Positions 26,407-36,731 of a DNA stretch of 64,000 bases are shown here, piece after piece; position 1 is the stretch's first letter, and every line of letters starts with the position of its first letter. The DNA is taken from NCBI GenBank assembly GCA_965214495.1, contig OZ243958.1:2852001-2916000 (forward strand), read 5' to 3'. The position numbers and the translations under genes are program-made. The notes below the pieces were generated by a model. The model was not told the DNA's origin. It saw nothing but the letters and a program-made list of their open reading frames with translations, and did not search any database. This stretch comes from JANQOH01 sp965214495 (GTDB lineage Bacteria > Pseudomonadota > Alphaproteobacteria > UBA7887).

Positions 26407-27218
26407 GCGGCGCGGTGGACGAGGGTATCGAACCTGCGTCGCCTCACGGCGCGCGTCCCGGGGTGTCTTTCGGCCGTCTGCGGAACTATTTCCTGACCGG
26501 CCTCATTGTCACGGCGCCTCTCGGCATCACCCTGTGGATGCTCTTCGGCGTCATCGAACTGATCGACAACAGCGTCGTGCCGTTGTTGCCGCAAGCCTAC
26601 AACCCCCAGTTCTATCTGGAGAAATATCTCGGAATCGATGCCCGTATTCCCGGCATCGGGCTGGTCGTGGTGCTGGTCGGCCTGACCATGATCGGCCTCA
26701 TGACCGCCAATTTCGTCGGCCGCATGGTGGTACGTACCGGTGAGAACATCCTCGGGCGAATGCCGGTGGTGCGCAGCGTTTACGGCGCGCTGAAGCAAAT
26801 TTTTCAGACCGTTCTGGAAAATTCCTCGCGGTCGTTCCGCGAGGTCGTGCTCGTCGAGTATCCGCGCCGCGGCATCTGGGCGGTCGGGTTCATCACCAGC
26901 GTTACCGAGGGCGAGGTACAGACGACGATCGCCGACGACGTGGTCAACGTGTTCCTGCCCACCACGCCGAACCCGACCTCGGGGTTCCTGTTGTTCGTGC
27001 CGCGCGAGCACCTGGTCGTGCTCGACATGTCGGTGGAGGAGGGAATCAAGATGGTGGTGTCGGCAGGGATCGTCACGCCGCCGGACACCCGCCCCGAGGC
27101 GAAGCGTCGCGCGCTCGTCGCCGTCGAGGGCGCGCTGAAGCGCGAAGCGGACGACGGCAGCGCGCCCCCGCCGCGCCTCGTCGATCTGCCGCAGGTCAGC
27201 CGGAGCGAAGAAAAGTGA
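26403..27218 (+). CDS. DUF502 family inner-membrane protein
   Basis: A 271-aa protein with two clear transmembrane helices, LTGLIVTAPLGITLWMLF and IGLVVVLVGLTMIGLMTANF, followed by a soluble domain with PVVRSVYGALKQIFQTV and the diagnostic FLPTTPNPTSGFLLFVP. The DUF502 family is widespread and unassigned. Translation is coupled to the upstream hydrolase. Its end overlaps convergent recG by 23 bp. Confidence 0.88.
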   Translation: MSGAVDEGIEPASPHGARPGVSFGRLRNYFLTGLIVTAPLGITLWMLFGVIELIDNSVVPLLPQAYNPQFYLEKYLGIDARIPGIGLVVVLVGLTMIGLMTANFVGRMVVRTGENILGRMPVVRSVYGALKQIFQTVLENSSRSFREVVLVEYPRRGIWAVGFITSVTEGEVQTTIADDVVNVFLPTTPNPTSGFLLFVPREHLVVLDMSVEEGIKMVVSAGIVTPPDTRPEAKRRALVAVEGALKREADDGSAPPPRLVDLPQVSRSEEK

Positions 27219-29277
27219 CCGCAAGGTCGCGCTGAAACAGATACAGCAGCACTCGCAGGGCCGCGCCGCGCGCACCGGCGAGCTCCGGGTCGGACGCCAG
27301 GATCGCCGTGACGTCGTCGCGCGCCGCCGCCAGCAGGTCGCCGTGCAACGACAGGTCGGCGAGGCGGAGTTCCGGCAGGCCGCTTTGCCGTGTGCCGAGC
27401 AGTTCGCCCGCGCCGCGTAGTTTCAGATCCTCCTCTGCGATGCGGAAGCCGTCCTCGGTTTCACGCATGACGTTGAGCCGGGCGCGGGCGGTTTCCCCGA
27501 GCGGCGGCCGATAGAGCAGCAGACAGCTCGAAGGGCGCGCGCCGCGGCCCACCCGCCCGCGCAATTGGTGCAACTGCGCCAGGCCGAACCGCTCCGCCCG
27601 TTCGATCACCATGACCGTTGCATCGGGCACGTCGAGGCCGACTTCGACCACCGTGGTCGCTACCAGAACCCGACTTTCCCCTGCCGCGAAGGCGCGCATC
27701 GCAGCGTCGCGCTCCGCCGCCTTCATACCGCCATGGACGAGTCCGACACGATCGCCGAAGCGCGCTGCCAGCGCGGCATGGCGCTCCTCCGCCGCCGCCA
27801 GATCCGTCGTTTCCGACTCGCTGACCAGCGGACAGACCCAATAGATTCGGTCGTTCGCTGCCAGCGCGCGTTCGATCGCCGCGACCACCTCGTCGAGCCG
27901 CGAAATCGGCAGGACGGCCGTCGTCACCGGCGTCCGTCCCGGCGGCTTTTCGCGCAGCCGCGATACGTCCATGTCGCCATAGGCGGTCAACATCAGGGTG
28001 CGCGGAATCGGCGTCGCGGTCATCACCAGGGTGTCGATCGCCCGGCCCTTGCGTTGCATCCGCAGCCGCTGATGCACGCCGAACCGGTGCTGCTCGTCGA
28101 TGACCGCGACCCCGAGGTCGTGGAAGGCGACGTCCTTCTGGAACAGGGCGTGGGTGCCGACGACGACAGCGATCGATCCGTCGGCAAGCCCGCCGAGTTT
28201 GGTCTGGCGCGCCTTGCCCTTGTCGCGTCCCGTCAGCACCGCCGAAGCGACGCCCGCGGTGGCCAGCAGCGGCGCCAGCATCGCGTGGTGCTGGCGGGCC
28301 AGGATCTCGGTCGGCGCGAGCATCGCGCCCTGCGCGCCCGCCTCCGCTGCGGCCAGCAGGGTCATCAGCGCGACCAGGGTCTTGCCGCTGCCCACGTCGC
28401 CTTGCAACAGGCGCAACATGCGTCGTTCGGAGGCGAGATCGCGAACGACATCGGCGATGGCGTCGGTTTGAGCCGCCGTCGGCGCGAAGGGCAGCGCCGC
28501 AAATACCGCGCGCCGTAAACGCCCGTCGCCGCACAACCGGCGGCCGCCGGGGCCGCGCATATGCGCGCGCACCAACGCCAGCGCCAGTTGATTGGCGAGC
28601 AATTCGTCATACGCCAGGCGTCGGCGCGCCGGCGATCCCGCTTCCAGATCGGCCGCCCGTTCCGGGTGGTGAGCCTGCCGCACGGCGTCGCGCCATGCAG
28701 GCCAGCCTTCGCGCGTCATCAGGTCGGTGTCGTGCCACTCGGGCAGGTCGGGCGCGCGCGCCAGGGCGCCTTCGGTCGCCCTGGCGAGGGGCCGTTGCGT
28801 GAGGCCGGCGGTCAGCGGATAGACGGGTTCGACGCGGGCGATCCGCGTGGCGTCGGCCGGCGTGGCGATGTGGTCGGGATGGGTCATCCGCACCTCGCCC
28901 GAAACGCGCTCGACGCGACCGCTGACAATCCGTGTTTCTCCCGGCGGCAGAGCCCGCACCAGATAGTCGGGGCGGGCATGGAAGAACACCAGGGTCAGAT
29001 CGCCGGTCTCGTCGGCGCACACCACACGATAGGGTCGTCGGCTATGGCCGGACGGATGATGCGCGCGCACGGTGACCGTGAGCGTCGCCACCTCCCCGGA
29101 CGGCGCGTCGCGGACCTTCGGTGCGAAGCGGCGGTCGATCAAGCCGCTCGGCAGGTGCCACAGCAGGTCGACCACCAGGCCGCCGGCAATCCGGCCGACG
29201 AGCTTCGCAATGCGCGGCCCAACCCCGTCGAGCGCGGTGACGGGCGCGAACAGCGGGTTGAGCACCTGGGGTCGCAT
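27196..29277 (-). CDS. recG: ATP-dependent DNA helicase RecG
   Basis: Fork-remodelling helicase of recombinational repair, 693 aa as expected. The N-terminal wedge/OB domain is followed by helicase motif I GDVGSGKT, motif II DEQHRFG, motif III TATPIPRTL and the C-terminal QLRGRVGRG box. The ATG at 29277 gives the usual N-terminus RPQVLNPLFAPVTALDGVG. Longer in-frame extensions upstream are shadows. The gene is divergent from sdhE-mfd, separated by 246 bp that hold nothing recognisable beyond presumed promoters. Confidence 0.95.
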   Translation of the reverse strand: MRPQVLNPLFAPVTALDGVGPRIAKLVGRIAGGLVVDLLWHLPSGLIDRRFAPKVRDAPSGEVATLTVTVRAHHPSGHSRRPYRVVCADETGDLTLVFFHARPDYLVRALPPGETRIVSGRVERVSGEVRMTHPDHIATPADATRIARVEPVYPLTAGLTQRPLARATEGALARAPDLPEWHDTDLMTREGWPAWRDAVRQAHHPERAADLEAGSPARRRLAYDELLANQLALALVRAHMRGPGGRRLCGDGRLRRAVFAALPFAPTAAQTDAIADVVRDLASERRMLRLLQGDVGSGKTLVALMTLLAAAEAGAQGAMLAPTEILARQHHAMLAPLLATAGVASAVLTGRDKGKARQTKLGGLADGSIAVVVGTHALFQKDVAFHDLGVAVIDEQHRFGVHQRLRMQRKGRAIDTLVMTATPIPRTLMLTAYGDMDVSRLREKPPGRTPVTTAVLPISRLDEVVAAIERALAANDRIYWVCPLVSESETTDLAAAEERHAALAARFGDRVGLVHGGMKAAERDAAMRAFAAGESRVLVATTVVEVGLDVPDATVMVIERAERFGLAQLHQLRGRVGRGARPSSCLLLYRPPLGETARARLNVMRETEDGFRIAEEDLKLRGAGELLGTRQSGLPELRLADLSLHGDLLAAARDDVTAILASDPELAGARGAALRVLLYLFQRDLAVTFLRSG

Positions 29278-29523
29278 GGTCGCCGGCAAGCATAGCCCTT
29301 CGGGCGGCCGCGAACGGGCGAAACCCGGTCGCGGCCCCGGTTCGGAACCGGCGCGCACTTCCAGGGGGTCGCGTGGCGGTGAGGTCCAAGTGTCGGATCG
29401 GCGCCGGGAAACGGCAGAGCACCCGACATGCATACGAGGCGCGGTCCGAATCGGTGGCTGACATCGCGGGTGCGCCGGCCTATATCGGCCCATCTGCGAA
29501 GCCGCTGCACGATACCCGCCACC

Positions 29524-29793
29524 GTGAACCGCGAGACCGACATCGCCACGCGCCGCAAGCGGCTGCGCTTCCGCTGCTGGCATCGCGGCTCGCGCGAGGC
29601 CGACCTGCTGCTGGGCCGCTTCGCCGACTCGTATCTCGACCGCCTCGACGCATTACAGATCGCACGCCTCGAACGCTTGCTCGAATATGACGACCCCGAC
29701 ATCTGGGACTGGACCGTGCGCGGTGTGACACCCCCTGCGGAGCTCGACCACGACGTCCTGGCGTTGCTGCGCCGCCGCTCCTGCGCGTCATGA
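29524..29793 (+). CDS. sdhE: Succinate dehydrogenase assembly factor SdhE
   Basis: An 89-aa protein of the DUF339/SdhE family that promotes covalent flavinylation of the SdhA subunit. It has the conserved R-G-x-x-E signature in CWHRGSREADLLLGRF, and LLEYDDPDIWDWTVRG. The GTG at 29524 (VNRETDIATRRKRL) is the most likely start. It overlaps the mfd start by 4 nt, the arrangement common in alphaproteobacteria. Confidence 0.9.
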   Translation: MNRETDIATRRKRLRFRCWHRGSREADLLLGRFADSYLDRLDALQIARLERLLEYDDPDIWDWTVRGVTPPAELDHDVLALLRRRSCAS

Positions 29794-32700
29794 CGGCACG
29801 CGCGACGGAGGCACTGCTGGCGCGCCTTTCCGCACCCGGATCGGTGACCGTTTGCGGCGCACCCGAGGGGTGCGACGCGCTCGCCGTCGGCGACCTCTGC
29901 ACCGCGGCGCCCGAACGCGACGTCGTCTTCGTCGCTTGCGACGACGCGCGGCTGAGCCGGTTCCTGGCGGCGCTTCGTTTGTTCGCGCCGGGCCTGCGCC
30001 CGTTGGTTCTGCCGGCGTGGGACTGCCTGCCCTACGACCGGGTCTCGCCGCGCGCCGACATCGGCGCCGACCGCTTGCGTTGCCTGAGCGCGCTTTCGGC
30101 GGCGGCAGAAACCCGCGGTCGCGTCGTCATCACCACGGTGAACGCGATCCTCCAGAAGCTGCCGCCGCGCGACGCACTGGCCGATTCCCACATCGAGATC
30201 CGGCCCGGCGGCACGCTGGCGGCCGATACGCTTTCCGGCTTCCTGACCGGCAACGGCTACCGGCGCGTCAGCACGGTGATGGAGCCGGGCGAATACGCCT
30301 TCCGCGGCGGCATCGTCGATGTGTTCCCGGCCGGCGCCGGCGAACCGGTGCGGATCGACCTGTTCGGCGACGAGGTCGAGAGCATCCGTCATTTCGATCC
30401 CCTGTCGCAGCGCTCGACGGGGGCGTGCGGCAGGATCGACCTTGTTCCGGCCTCGGAAGCGGGACTCGACGCGGACTCGATCGCCCGATTCCGCGCCGGC
30501 TACCGGGCGCTGTTCGGCGCTGTGGTCGGCGACGACGCGCTCTACGAATCGCTCTCCGCGGGCCGCCGACATCCCGGCATGGAACACTGGCTGCCGTTAT
30601 TCCACGATCGCCTCGACACGCTGTTCGACTATCTGCCCGGAGCCGTGATCCTGCTCGACCACGGTGCGGACGGTGCGGCCGGGGAGCGGCGAGCGCAAGT
30701 CGCCGACTATTACAAGGCGCGGCTGGAAAGCATGAGTGCGGGCGCGGCGCTCGACTCGGCGCCCTACAAGCCGGTGCCGCCGGAAACCCTGTTTCTCGAT
30801 GAAGCGGCGTGGGAAGCGATGTTGGCGCGCCATCCGGTGGCCCGATTCACGCCCTTCCGGACTCCCGACGGGATCGATCTCGGCGCTCGGCGTGCACGTG
30901 ATTTCGCGCCCGAGCGCGAGGCCGGAGACGGCGCCCTCTACCCGGCGGCCGCGGCACATCTGCAAGCCGAAGGCGGCGGCGGGCGGCGCGCGGTCCTGGC
31001 CTGTTACAGCGCCGGGTCGCGTGACCGCCTGTCGGGTCTTCTCCGCGAGCACGGCTTGCCGTCGATCGCACCGGCGGACGACTGGTCCGCGGCGACCGCG
31101 CTGCCGTCGACGGCGGTCGCGGCGGTCGTCCTGGAACTGGAGCACGGCTTTCGCAGCGAAGCGCTCTCGCTCCTCAGCGAACAGGACATACTCGGCGATC
31201 GGCTGGCGAGGCCCGCCGCGCAGCGGCGGCGGGCGCGCAATTTTCTCACCGAGGCGACCGCACTCGCCGAGGGCGATCTGGTGGTGCATATCGATCACGG
31301 TATCGGCCGTTACGTCGGTCTCGAGACCATCGAGGCCGGCGGGGCGCCGCACGACTGTCTGCTCATGCTCTACGCCGGTGACGACAAGCTCTATCTACCG
31401 GTAGAGAACATCGAAATGCTGTCGCGCTATGGCGGCGGCGGCGACGCCCGGGTCGCGCTCGATCGTCTCGGCGGTGCGAGCTGGCAGGCGCGCAGAGCGC
31501 GCCTGAAAAACCGTCTGCGCGACATGGCCGACGCCCTGATCCGCACCGCCGCCGAACGCGCCACGCGCGATGCGACGCCGCTGTCGGTAACCGGTGGCCT
31601 CTACGAAGAATTCGCGGCGCGCTTTCCCTTCTCCGAGACCGAAGACCAGAACCGCGCCATCGACGAATGCCTCAAGGACCTCTCGCGACCGACGCCGATG
31701 GATCGGCTCGTGTGCGGCGATGTCGGATACGGCAAGACCGAGGTGGCGCTGAGGGCGGCGTTCGTCGCCGCCTTTTCGGGCAGGCAGACGGCCGTCGTCG
31801 TCCCGACCACCCTGCTCTGCCGACAGCATTTCGCCACCTTCGAGGCGCGGTTCAGGGGGCTTCCGGTACGGGTCGCGCAATTATCGCGGCTGACTTCGGC
31901 GAAACAGGCCTCGGCGGTGCGCGCAGGACTCGCCGACGGGTCGATCGACATCGTCATCGGCACACACGCGCTGCTCGGCAAAACGGTGACGTTCTCCGAC
32001 CTCGGCTTGCTGATCGTCGACGAGGAGCAGCATTTCGGCGTCGCGCAGAAGGAGCGCTTGAAGGCGCTAAAGGCCGACGTCCACGTCCTGACCCTCACGG
32101 CGACGCCGATTCCGCGCACCCTGCAACTGGCGGTCTCCGGGGTGCGCGGCCTGAGTCTGATCGCCACGCCGCCGGTGGATCGCCTCGCCGTGCGCACTTT
32201 CGTCTCGCCCTGGGACCCGGTGGTGATCCGTGAGGCGATCCTGCGCGAGCGCCACCGCGGCGGCCAGATTTTCTGTGTCTGCCCGCGCATCGAAGAGCTC
32301 GACAAGGTGGCGGCGGAGATCCGGCGCATCGTGCCCGATATCCGGCTGGTAGCGGTGCATGGGCGCATGGCGGTGCGGCGGCTGGAAGACGCGATGACCG
32401 CCTTCCACGAAGGGCGCTACGAACTGTTGCTCTCGACCTCGATCATCGAATCCGGTCTCGACATGCCGCGGGTCAACACGCTGATCGTTCACCGCGCCGA
32501 CATGTTCGGCCTCGCCCAGCTCTATCAGTTGCGGGGGCGCGTCGGGCGGAGCAAGATTCGCGCCTACGCCTATTTCACCATGCGCGCCGGGCAGTCGCTC
32601 GGCAAGACGGCAGAAAAGCGCCTCGGGGTCATCCAGGCGCTCGACACGCTCGGCGCCGGTTTCTCGCTCGCCAGCCACGATCTCGACATTCGCGGCGCCG

Positions 32701-33272
32701 GCAATCTGCTCGGCGAGGAGCAGTCCGGGCACATCCGCGAGGTCGGGCTCGAGCTGTATCAGCAATTACTCGAAGAGGCCGTGCAAGCAGCCCGCGCGGG
32801 CGGCGACGCGACGGTGGAAGAACGCTGGTCGCCGCAAATCGCGGTCGGCATGGCGGTGCTGATCCCCGAGGACTACGTCGCCGATCTCGGCGTCCGGCTC
32901 GGTCTCTACCGGCGCCTCGCCGAACTCGATTCCGACGGCGAAACGGAGGCGTTTGCGGCCGAGCTGGTGGATCGTTTCGGGCCATTGCCCCGTGCGGTGG
33001 AGAACCTGCTTGCGCTCGCGCACATCAAGCGGCTGTGCCGCGCCGCCGGCGTGGAGCGCGTCGACGCCGGGCCGAAAGGTGCGGTGATAGCTTTCCGCAG
33101 CAACGATTTCGCCGCCACGGACAAGCTGGTGGCATTCATCGGCCGCCATGCGGAGACGGTACGCGTGCGCCCCGACCACTGTCTGGTCGTCGCCCGACCG
33201 TGGCGGCGCGAGACCGACCGTCTGGCCGGAGTCGCCGAACTGATGGAATCCCTTGCCGCGATGGCCGCGTGA
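29790..33272 (+). CDS. mfd: Transcription-repair coupling factor
   Basis: An 1160-aa DNA translocase that removes stalled RNA polymerase and recruits the UvrABC excision machinery. Seen in order: UvrB-like N-terminal modules with FRGGIVDVFPAG, the RNA polymerase interaction domain (DLVVHIDHGIGRYVGL), translocase Walker A GDVGYGKTEVAL, DEEQHFGV, TATPIPRTLQL, QLRGRVGRS, and the C-terminal TRCF domain. Length is normal and no frameshift is visible. It is translationally coupled to sdhE. Confidence 0.97.
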   Translation: MTARATEALLARLSAPGSVTVCGAPEGCDALAVGDLCTAAPERDVVFVACDDARLSRFLAALRLFAPGLRPLVLPAWDCLPYDRVSPRADIGADRLRCLSALSAAAETRGRVVITTVNAILQKLPPRDALADSHIEIRPGGTLAADTLSGFLTGNGYRRVSTVMEPGEYAFRGGIVDVFPAGAGEPVRIDLFGDEVESIRHFDPLSQRSTGACGRIDLVPASEAGLDADSIARFRAGYRALFGAVVGDDALYESLSAGRRHPGMEHWLPLFHDRLDTLFDYLPGAVILLDHGADGAAGERRAQVADYYKARLESMSAGAALDSAPYKPVPPETLFLDEAAWEAMLARHPVARFTPFRTPDGIDLGARRARDFAPEREAGDGALYPAAAAHLQAEGGGGRRAVLACYSAGSRDRLSGLLREHGLPSIAPADDWSAATALPSTAVAAVVLELEHGFRSEALSLLSEQDILGDRLARPAAQRRRARNFLTEATALAEGDLVVHIDHGIGRYVGLETIEAGGAPHDCLLMLYAGDDKLYLPVENIEMLSRYGGGGDARVALDRLGGASWQARRARLKNRLRDMADALIRTAAERATRDATPLSVTGGLYEEFAARFPFSETEDQNRAIDECLKDLSRPTPMDRLVCGDVGYGKTEVALRAAFVAAFSGRQTAVVVPTTLLCRQHFATFEARFRGLPVRVAQLSRLTSAKQASAVRAGLADGSIDIVIGTHALLGKTVTFSDLGLLIVDEEQHFGVAQKERLKALKADVHVLTLTATPIPRTLQLAVSGVRGLSLIATPPVDRLAVRTFVSPWDPVVIREAILRERHRGGQIFCVCPRIEELDKVAAEIRRIVPDIRLVAVHGRMAVRRLEDAMTAFHEGRYELLLSTSIIESGLDMPRVNTLIVHRADMFGLAQLYQLRGRVGRSKIRAYAYFTMRAGQSLGKTAEKRLGVIQALDTLGAGFSLASHDLDIRGAGNLLGEEQSGHIREVGLELYQQLLEEAVQAARAGGDATVEERWSPQIAVGMAVLIPEDYVADLGVRLGLYRRLAELDSDGETEAFAAELVDRFGPLPRAVENLLALAHIKRLCRAAGVERVDAGPKGAVIAFRSNDFAATDKLVAFIGRHAETVRVRPDHCLVVARPWRRETDRLAGVAELMESLAAMAA

Positions 33273-33295
33273 ACCGCGCTCTTCCGCGCTTCCGA

Positions 33296-33382
33296 TGGTG
33301 CCCCCAGTCGGACTCGAACCGACACGTCCTTGCGGACAACAGATTTTGAGTCTGCCGCGTCTACCAATTCCGCCACAGGGGC
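33296..33382 (-). tRNA. tRNA-Leu (anticodon CAA)
   Basis: The reverse complement starts GCCCCTG (33376-33382) and ends with the pairing strand and an encoded CCA at 33296-33298. D-arm GGTAGACGC, anticodon loop CTCAAAA giving CAA, a long variable arm and T-arm GGTTCGAGTCC are all present. It is a class II leucine tRNA that lies tail-on to mfd. Confidence 0.95.
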
Positions 33383-33421
33383 GCGGAGGACATTCGGATA
33401 GTAGCCCCCGGTGCGCGCCGG

Positions 33422-34183
33422 TCAATACTGGATGCGGCGGGTGAACGCGCCATCGACGACGAGGTTCGCGCCCGAGACGAAACTCGCCGCCGGGCTGGCG
33501 AGGAAGACGGCGGCGTTGGCGATTTCTTCCGGGCGGCCCATGCGGCCGAACGGGTTGAGCGCCAACATGCGCCGATATTCTGCCGGGTTGTTCTGTTTGG
33601 CGCGACCCCACACGCCGTCTGGAAACTCGATGCAGCCGGGGCAGAGCGCGTTCACGCGGATGCCGTCGGCGGCGTATTCCACCGCCATGCCCTTGGCGCA
33701 AGCGATCAACCCCGCCTTGATAGACGTATAGGAGCGCAGGCCCGAATAAATCTCGAGAGCCGCGGTGCTGGCGATCAGGACAACCGCGCCTGCCGTCGAC
33801 TCGCGCAGCGCCGGCAGCGCCGCCTCCACCAGGGTCACATGTCCCATCAGGTCGGTCTCGAACCCCGCGCGCCAGTCACGATAGGCCATCGAGGTCGCGA
33901 GTGCGCTGGCGTTGCCGATGACGATGTCGATGCCGCCGAGCGTCTCCGCCGCGCGTCCGACCCAAGCGCGCAGCGCCTCGTGGTCGGCGATATCGACCGC
34001 GGCGCCGTGCGCGGTGACTCCGTGCGTGGCGGCGGCCTCCGCCGCTTCCGCTGCGCCTTCGGCGCCCCGTGCGCACAGCGCGACCGAACAGCCTTCGGCG
34101 GCGAGTCGTTCGACGACCGCCCTGCCGATACCGCGCGACCCGCCGGTCACCACCGCCTTCTTGCCCGCAAGCCCGATGTCCAT
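33422..34183 (-). CDS. Short-chain dehydrogenase/reductase
   Basis: A 253-aa SDR with cofactor loop TGGSRGIG, serine in IASTAAL, catalytic tyrosine and lysine in YTSIK, and C-terminal SGANLVVDGAFTRR, typical of 3-oxoacyl-ACP reductase-like and dehydrogenase-like SDRs. The NNAG motif is replaced by IGNAS. GGGGGAG precedes the ATG at 34183, which I prefer over the upstream in-frame extension. Substrate unknown. Confidence 0.9.
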   Translation of the reverse strand: MDIGLAGKKAVVTGGSRGIGRAVVERLAAEGCSVALCARGAEGAAEAAEAAATHGVTAHGAAVDIADHEALRAWVGRAAETLGGIDIVIGNASALATSMAYRDWRAGFETDLMGHVTLVEAALPALRESTAGAVVLIASTAALEIYSGLRSYTSIKAGLIACAKGMAVEYAADGIRVNALCPGCIEFPDGVWGRAKQNNPAEYRRMLALNPFGRMGRPEEIANAAVFLASPAASFVSGANLVVDGAFTRRIQY

Positions 34184-34328
34184 CGCACGCTCCCCCGCGG
34201 TTCCCGCCGCGCCGTCGATTATAGCCGCCATCCGACACGGCGACCGGACGCCGCGCCCGGCGGGCCGCGAACCGTCACCCGCTATCGCTCCCGGGACACC
34301 GCCCGCCGGTTGTCCCGCAAGCCGGGTG

Positions 34329-35403
34329 TCACTGCGCCCATCCGGCGGACAGCACCGCGGCTTGCTCGATCACCGTTCGCGTTGCCTTCTCTTGCTTGTC
34401 CGGCGGATAGCCGTGCTTGCGAAGAGTTCGTTTCACCAATCGGCGAAGATTGGCACGGACGTTCTCGCGCAACGTCCAGTCGATGGTAACGTTGCCGCGC
34501 ACGGTCTCGACCAGTTCGCGCGCGATGCCGCGCAGCGACTCGTCGCCCAGCACCTGGACTGCACTGTCGTTGGCCTCGAGCGCGTCATAGAACGCGAGCT
34601 CGTCTTCCGAAAGTCCGAGCGCTTCGCCGCGCTCGTTCGCTTCGCGAAGATCGCGAGCGAGCTGGATCAGTTCCTCGATTACCTGTGCGGCTTCGACGGC
34701 ACGGTTCTGATAACGACGGATGGTCCGCTCCAGCATCTCGGCGAAAGACCGCGCCTGAACGACGTTTTTCTGCCGCCGGGTCGCGAGCGCGCCCTCCAAC
34801 AGCTTCCGCAACAGCTCGACCGCAAGATTGCGCTGCGGCATCCCCTTCACTTCGGCCAGGAACTCTTCCGACGGGATCGAGAGGTGGGGCTTTTCGAGCC
34901 CCGCCGCGGCGAAGATATCGACCACTCCCTCCGACGCGACCGCCCTCGAGACGATCTGCCGAACGGCGTGATCGAGTTCCTCTTCCGATCTCGCGTCCCC
35001 TTCGGCGCGCTTGGCGAGCTCCGACCGCACGGCCTGGAAGAACGCAACGTTGTCGCGGATGGCGATCGCGTCTTCGTGCGGGACCGCGAGCGCGAAGGCC
35101 TGGGAGAGTTCCCGCACCGTCTGGAGGCAGCAGTCCTTGCCGTTCTCCTGCGCAAGGACGTGCTCCTGCGCGGCGGGCAGCAATTTCAGCCGCTCGGCCG
35201 CGGTCCCGGAGACCCACGCCGACCGGTCGAATCCGTGGAACAGGCTGCAACAGACCTCATATTTCTCCAGCATCGCCGCCACGGCTTCCGACTGGTCGAG
35301 CGCTGTCCGGCCCCTGCCGCCACTCTCGGTGTAGGTCGCGAGCGCCTGCTTGAGCTCGTGCGCGAGCCCGAGATAGTCGACTACCAGCCCGCCGGGCTTG
35401 TCG
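34329..35403 (-). pseudogene. hsdR: C-terminal fragment of type I restriction subunit HsdR
   Basis: About 357 codons match the C-terminal third of HsdR: DKPGGLVVDYLGLAHELKQA, FHGFDRSAW, ARSFAEMLERTIRRYQNRAV, GLSEDELAFYDALEAND and VRANLRRLVKRTLRKHGYPP. The motor ATPase and the N-terminal PD-(D/E)XK nuclease are absent. Coding homology stops exactly where a group II intron begins (35403/35404). What lies beyond the intron is not hsdR but a different gene, so the N-terminal two thirds were deleted, not merely displaced. The fragment has no start codon of its own in the expected context. Confidence 0.88.
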
Positions 35404-35882
35404 TGCGCCGTGGTAAGGCGCCATTTCCCAGCGGGTGCGAATCCCGCCCGGCGACTGTCGCTCCAGCCGGAAGCAATCGGGGCGGTTGAAGGAGGTAACG
35501 ACTTCGACTGAAGCACTCCGATGTAACGGGCCGCGTTGGGCGGTTCAGCGACCATGCGGGCCGCAACGCGAGTGAACGCCGAGCAGGCCTCGAAACGGGT
35601 GATGCGGAAGCCGACCCGCCGGCATCCCGGGGAAGGCTGACATTGGCCGGGAAGCGAGCGACGCGCGCACCGGCCGGTTCCGCCGGGGTAGTGGCGGCGG
35701 CACGCATGGAAGAGGGAGATGGCAGCAACACGGGAAGCCCCTGGCGGTGGCGTGGCACGCGCCAACCGACCGCCCGCGAGGGATGGGTGGGGCCGCCGGG
35801 GGTGGCGGAGAGGCTCGTAGTACCGATGAAGTCGGGTAACGCCGACGGAGGGAAGGGGCCTTGGTTCGAGAGTGGCGTTTGA

Positions 35883-36447
35883 CGGAGGAAGGGACGTGGG
35901 GACTGGCGAGAGCCTATCAGCCCCGGCGAGTGTTTCCGGAGGCTCCGGACGGCGCTGCATGCGCAAGCGAAGGAAGCTCCAGGCTATCGTTTCTACACGC
36001 TGTGCGACAAGGTGTGGCGCGCCGATGTGCTCGCCGTTGCCTGGCAGGAGGTCCGCCGTCATGGCGGGACTGCCGGTGTGGACGGCGAGACGGTGGCGGA
36101 CATCGAGGCGTATGGGGTGGAGCGGTGGCTTGGGGCACTGGCGTATCTGCCGCAGGATCAACGGGCTGACGATAGCGCGCAACGGGCTGCTGGACCCGGA
36201 CGTGATCGTAGATCGCCTGAACCGGTCGATGACCGGATGGGCGCACGACTTCGTCCCGGGTCGGGTCAGTCCGGCCTATGCCGCGATCGATCGGCACGCG
36301 AACCGGCGGCTGCGCCAGTGGTTGTATCGTAAGCACAAGGTTCGGGCCGGGAAACAGGTGCGCTTCCCGGATGAGTGTCTATACGACGACATGGGCCTCA
36401 CCCGCCTTGCCCCGCGAACGAGCGGCTTTCCGTGGGCGAAGGCATGA
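35883..36447 (+). pseudogene. Intron-encoded protein (LtrA-like) with reverse-transcriptase core deleted
   Basis: The N-terminal RT0 region is readable as RRLRTALHAQAKEAPGYRF, YTLCDKVWRADVLAVAW, RRHGGTAGVDGETVADIEAY and GVERWLGAL. The frame then jumps near 36145 straight to the maturase/X domain, GLLDPDVIVDRLNRSMTGW, then HDFVPGRVSPAYAAIDRHAN. All palm motifs, including the YADD box, are absent, so about 300 codons were lost in one step with a frame change. The upstream leader ORF region (GDGSNTGSPWRW) typical of these introns is present from about 35706. The protein cannot support mobility. Confidence 0.8.
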
Positions 36448-36457
36448 TCTCGTCCGA

Positions 36458-36490
<33 letters not shown>

Positions 36491-36611
36491 GATGAGCGGC
36501 GACTGGAAACGGAGCCACGGCGTGGAGTGAGGCACCGGCACAGCGAAAGCCGCCGGACAACAGCGACCCCCACAAACCTACCGCAACCGCGCCAGTCGCC
36601 GACTCTACCGC

Positions 36612-36731
36612 GACCTTGCCCGCGCCGTTCTGTTCGACCAGCCAGTCCCAGAAGGCTGGACAGAAATCAAAGCCGTAGTGCAGGTTCTTGGCCTGAATGA
36701 AGACGTTCGAGTCCATGAGATAGGCGGTCAT
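36612..36731 (-). pseudogene. N-terminal remnant of a DUF4411 (PIN-like) protein
   Basis: Forty codons read MTAYLMDSNVFIQAKNLHYG then FDFCPAFWDWLVEQNGAGKV, the start of a DUF4411 protein with the PIN-like aspartate in MDSN. Homology stops at 36612, where the intron's 3' end lies; after that the frame runs through intron sequence. The ATG overlaps the end of the XRE-ImmA/IrrE reading by 4 nt, so in the ancestor it followed that gene as a toxin-like partner. The catalytic C-terminal residues of the PIN fold are lost, so it is inactive. Confidence 0.82.
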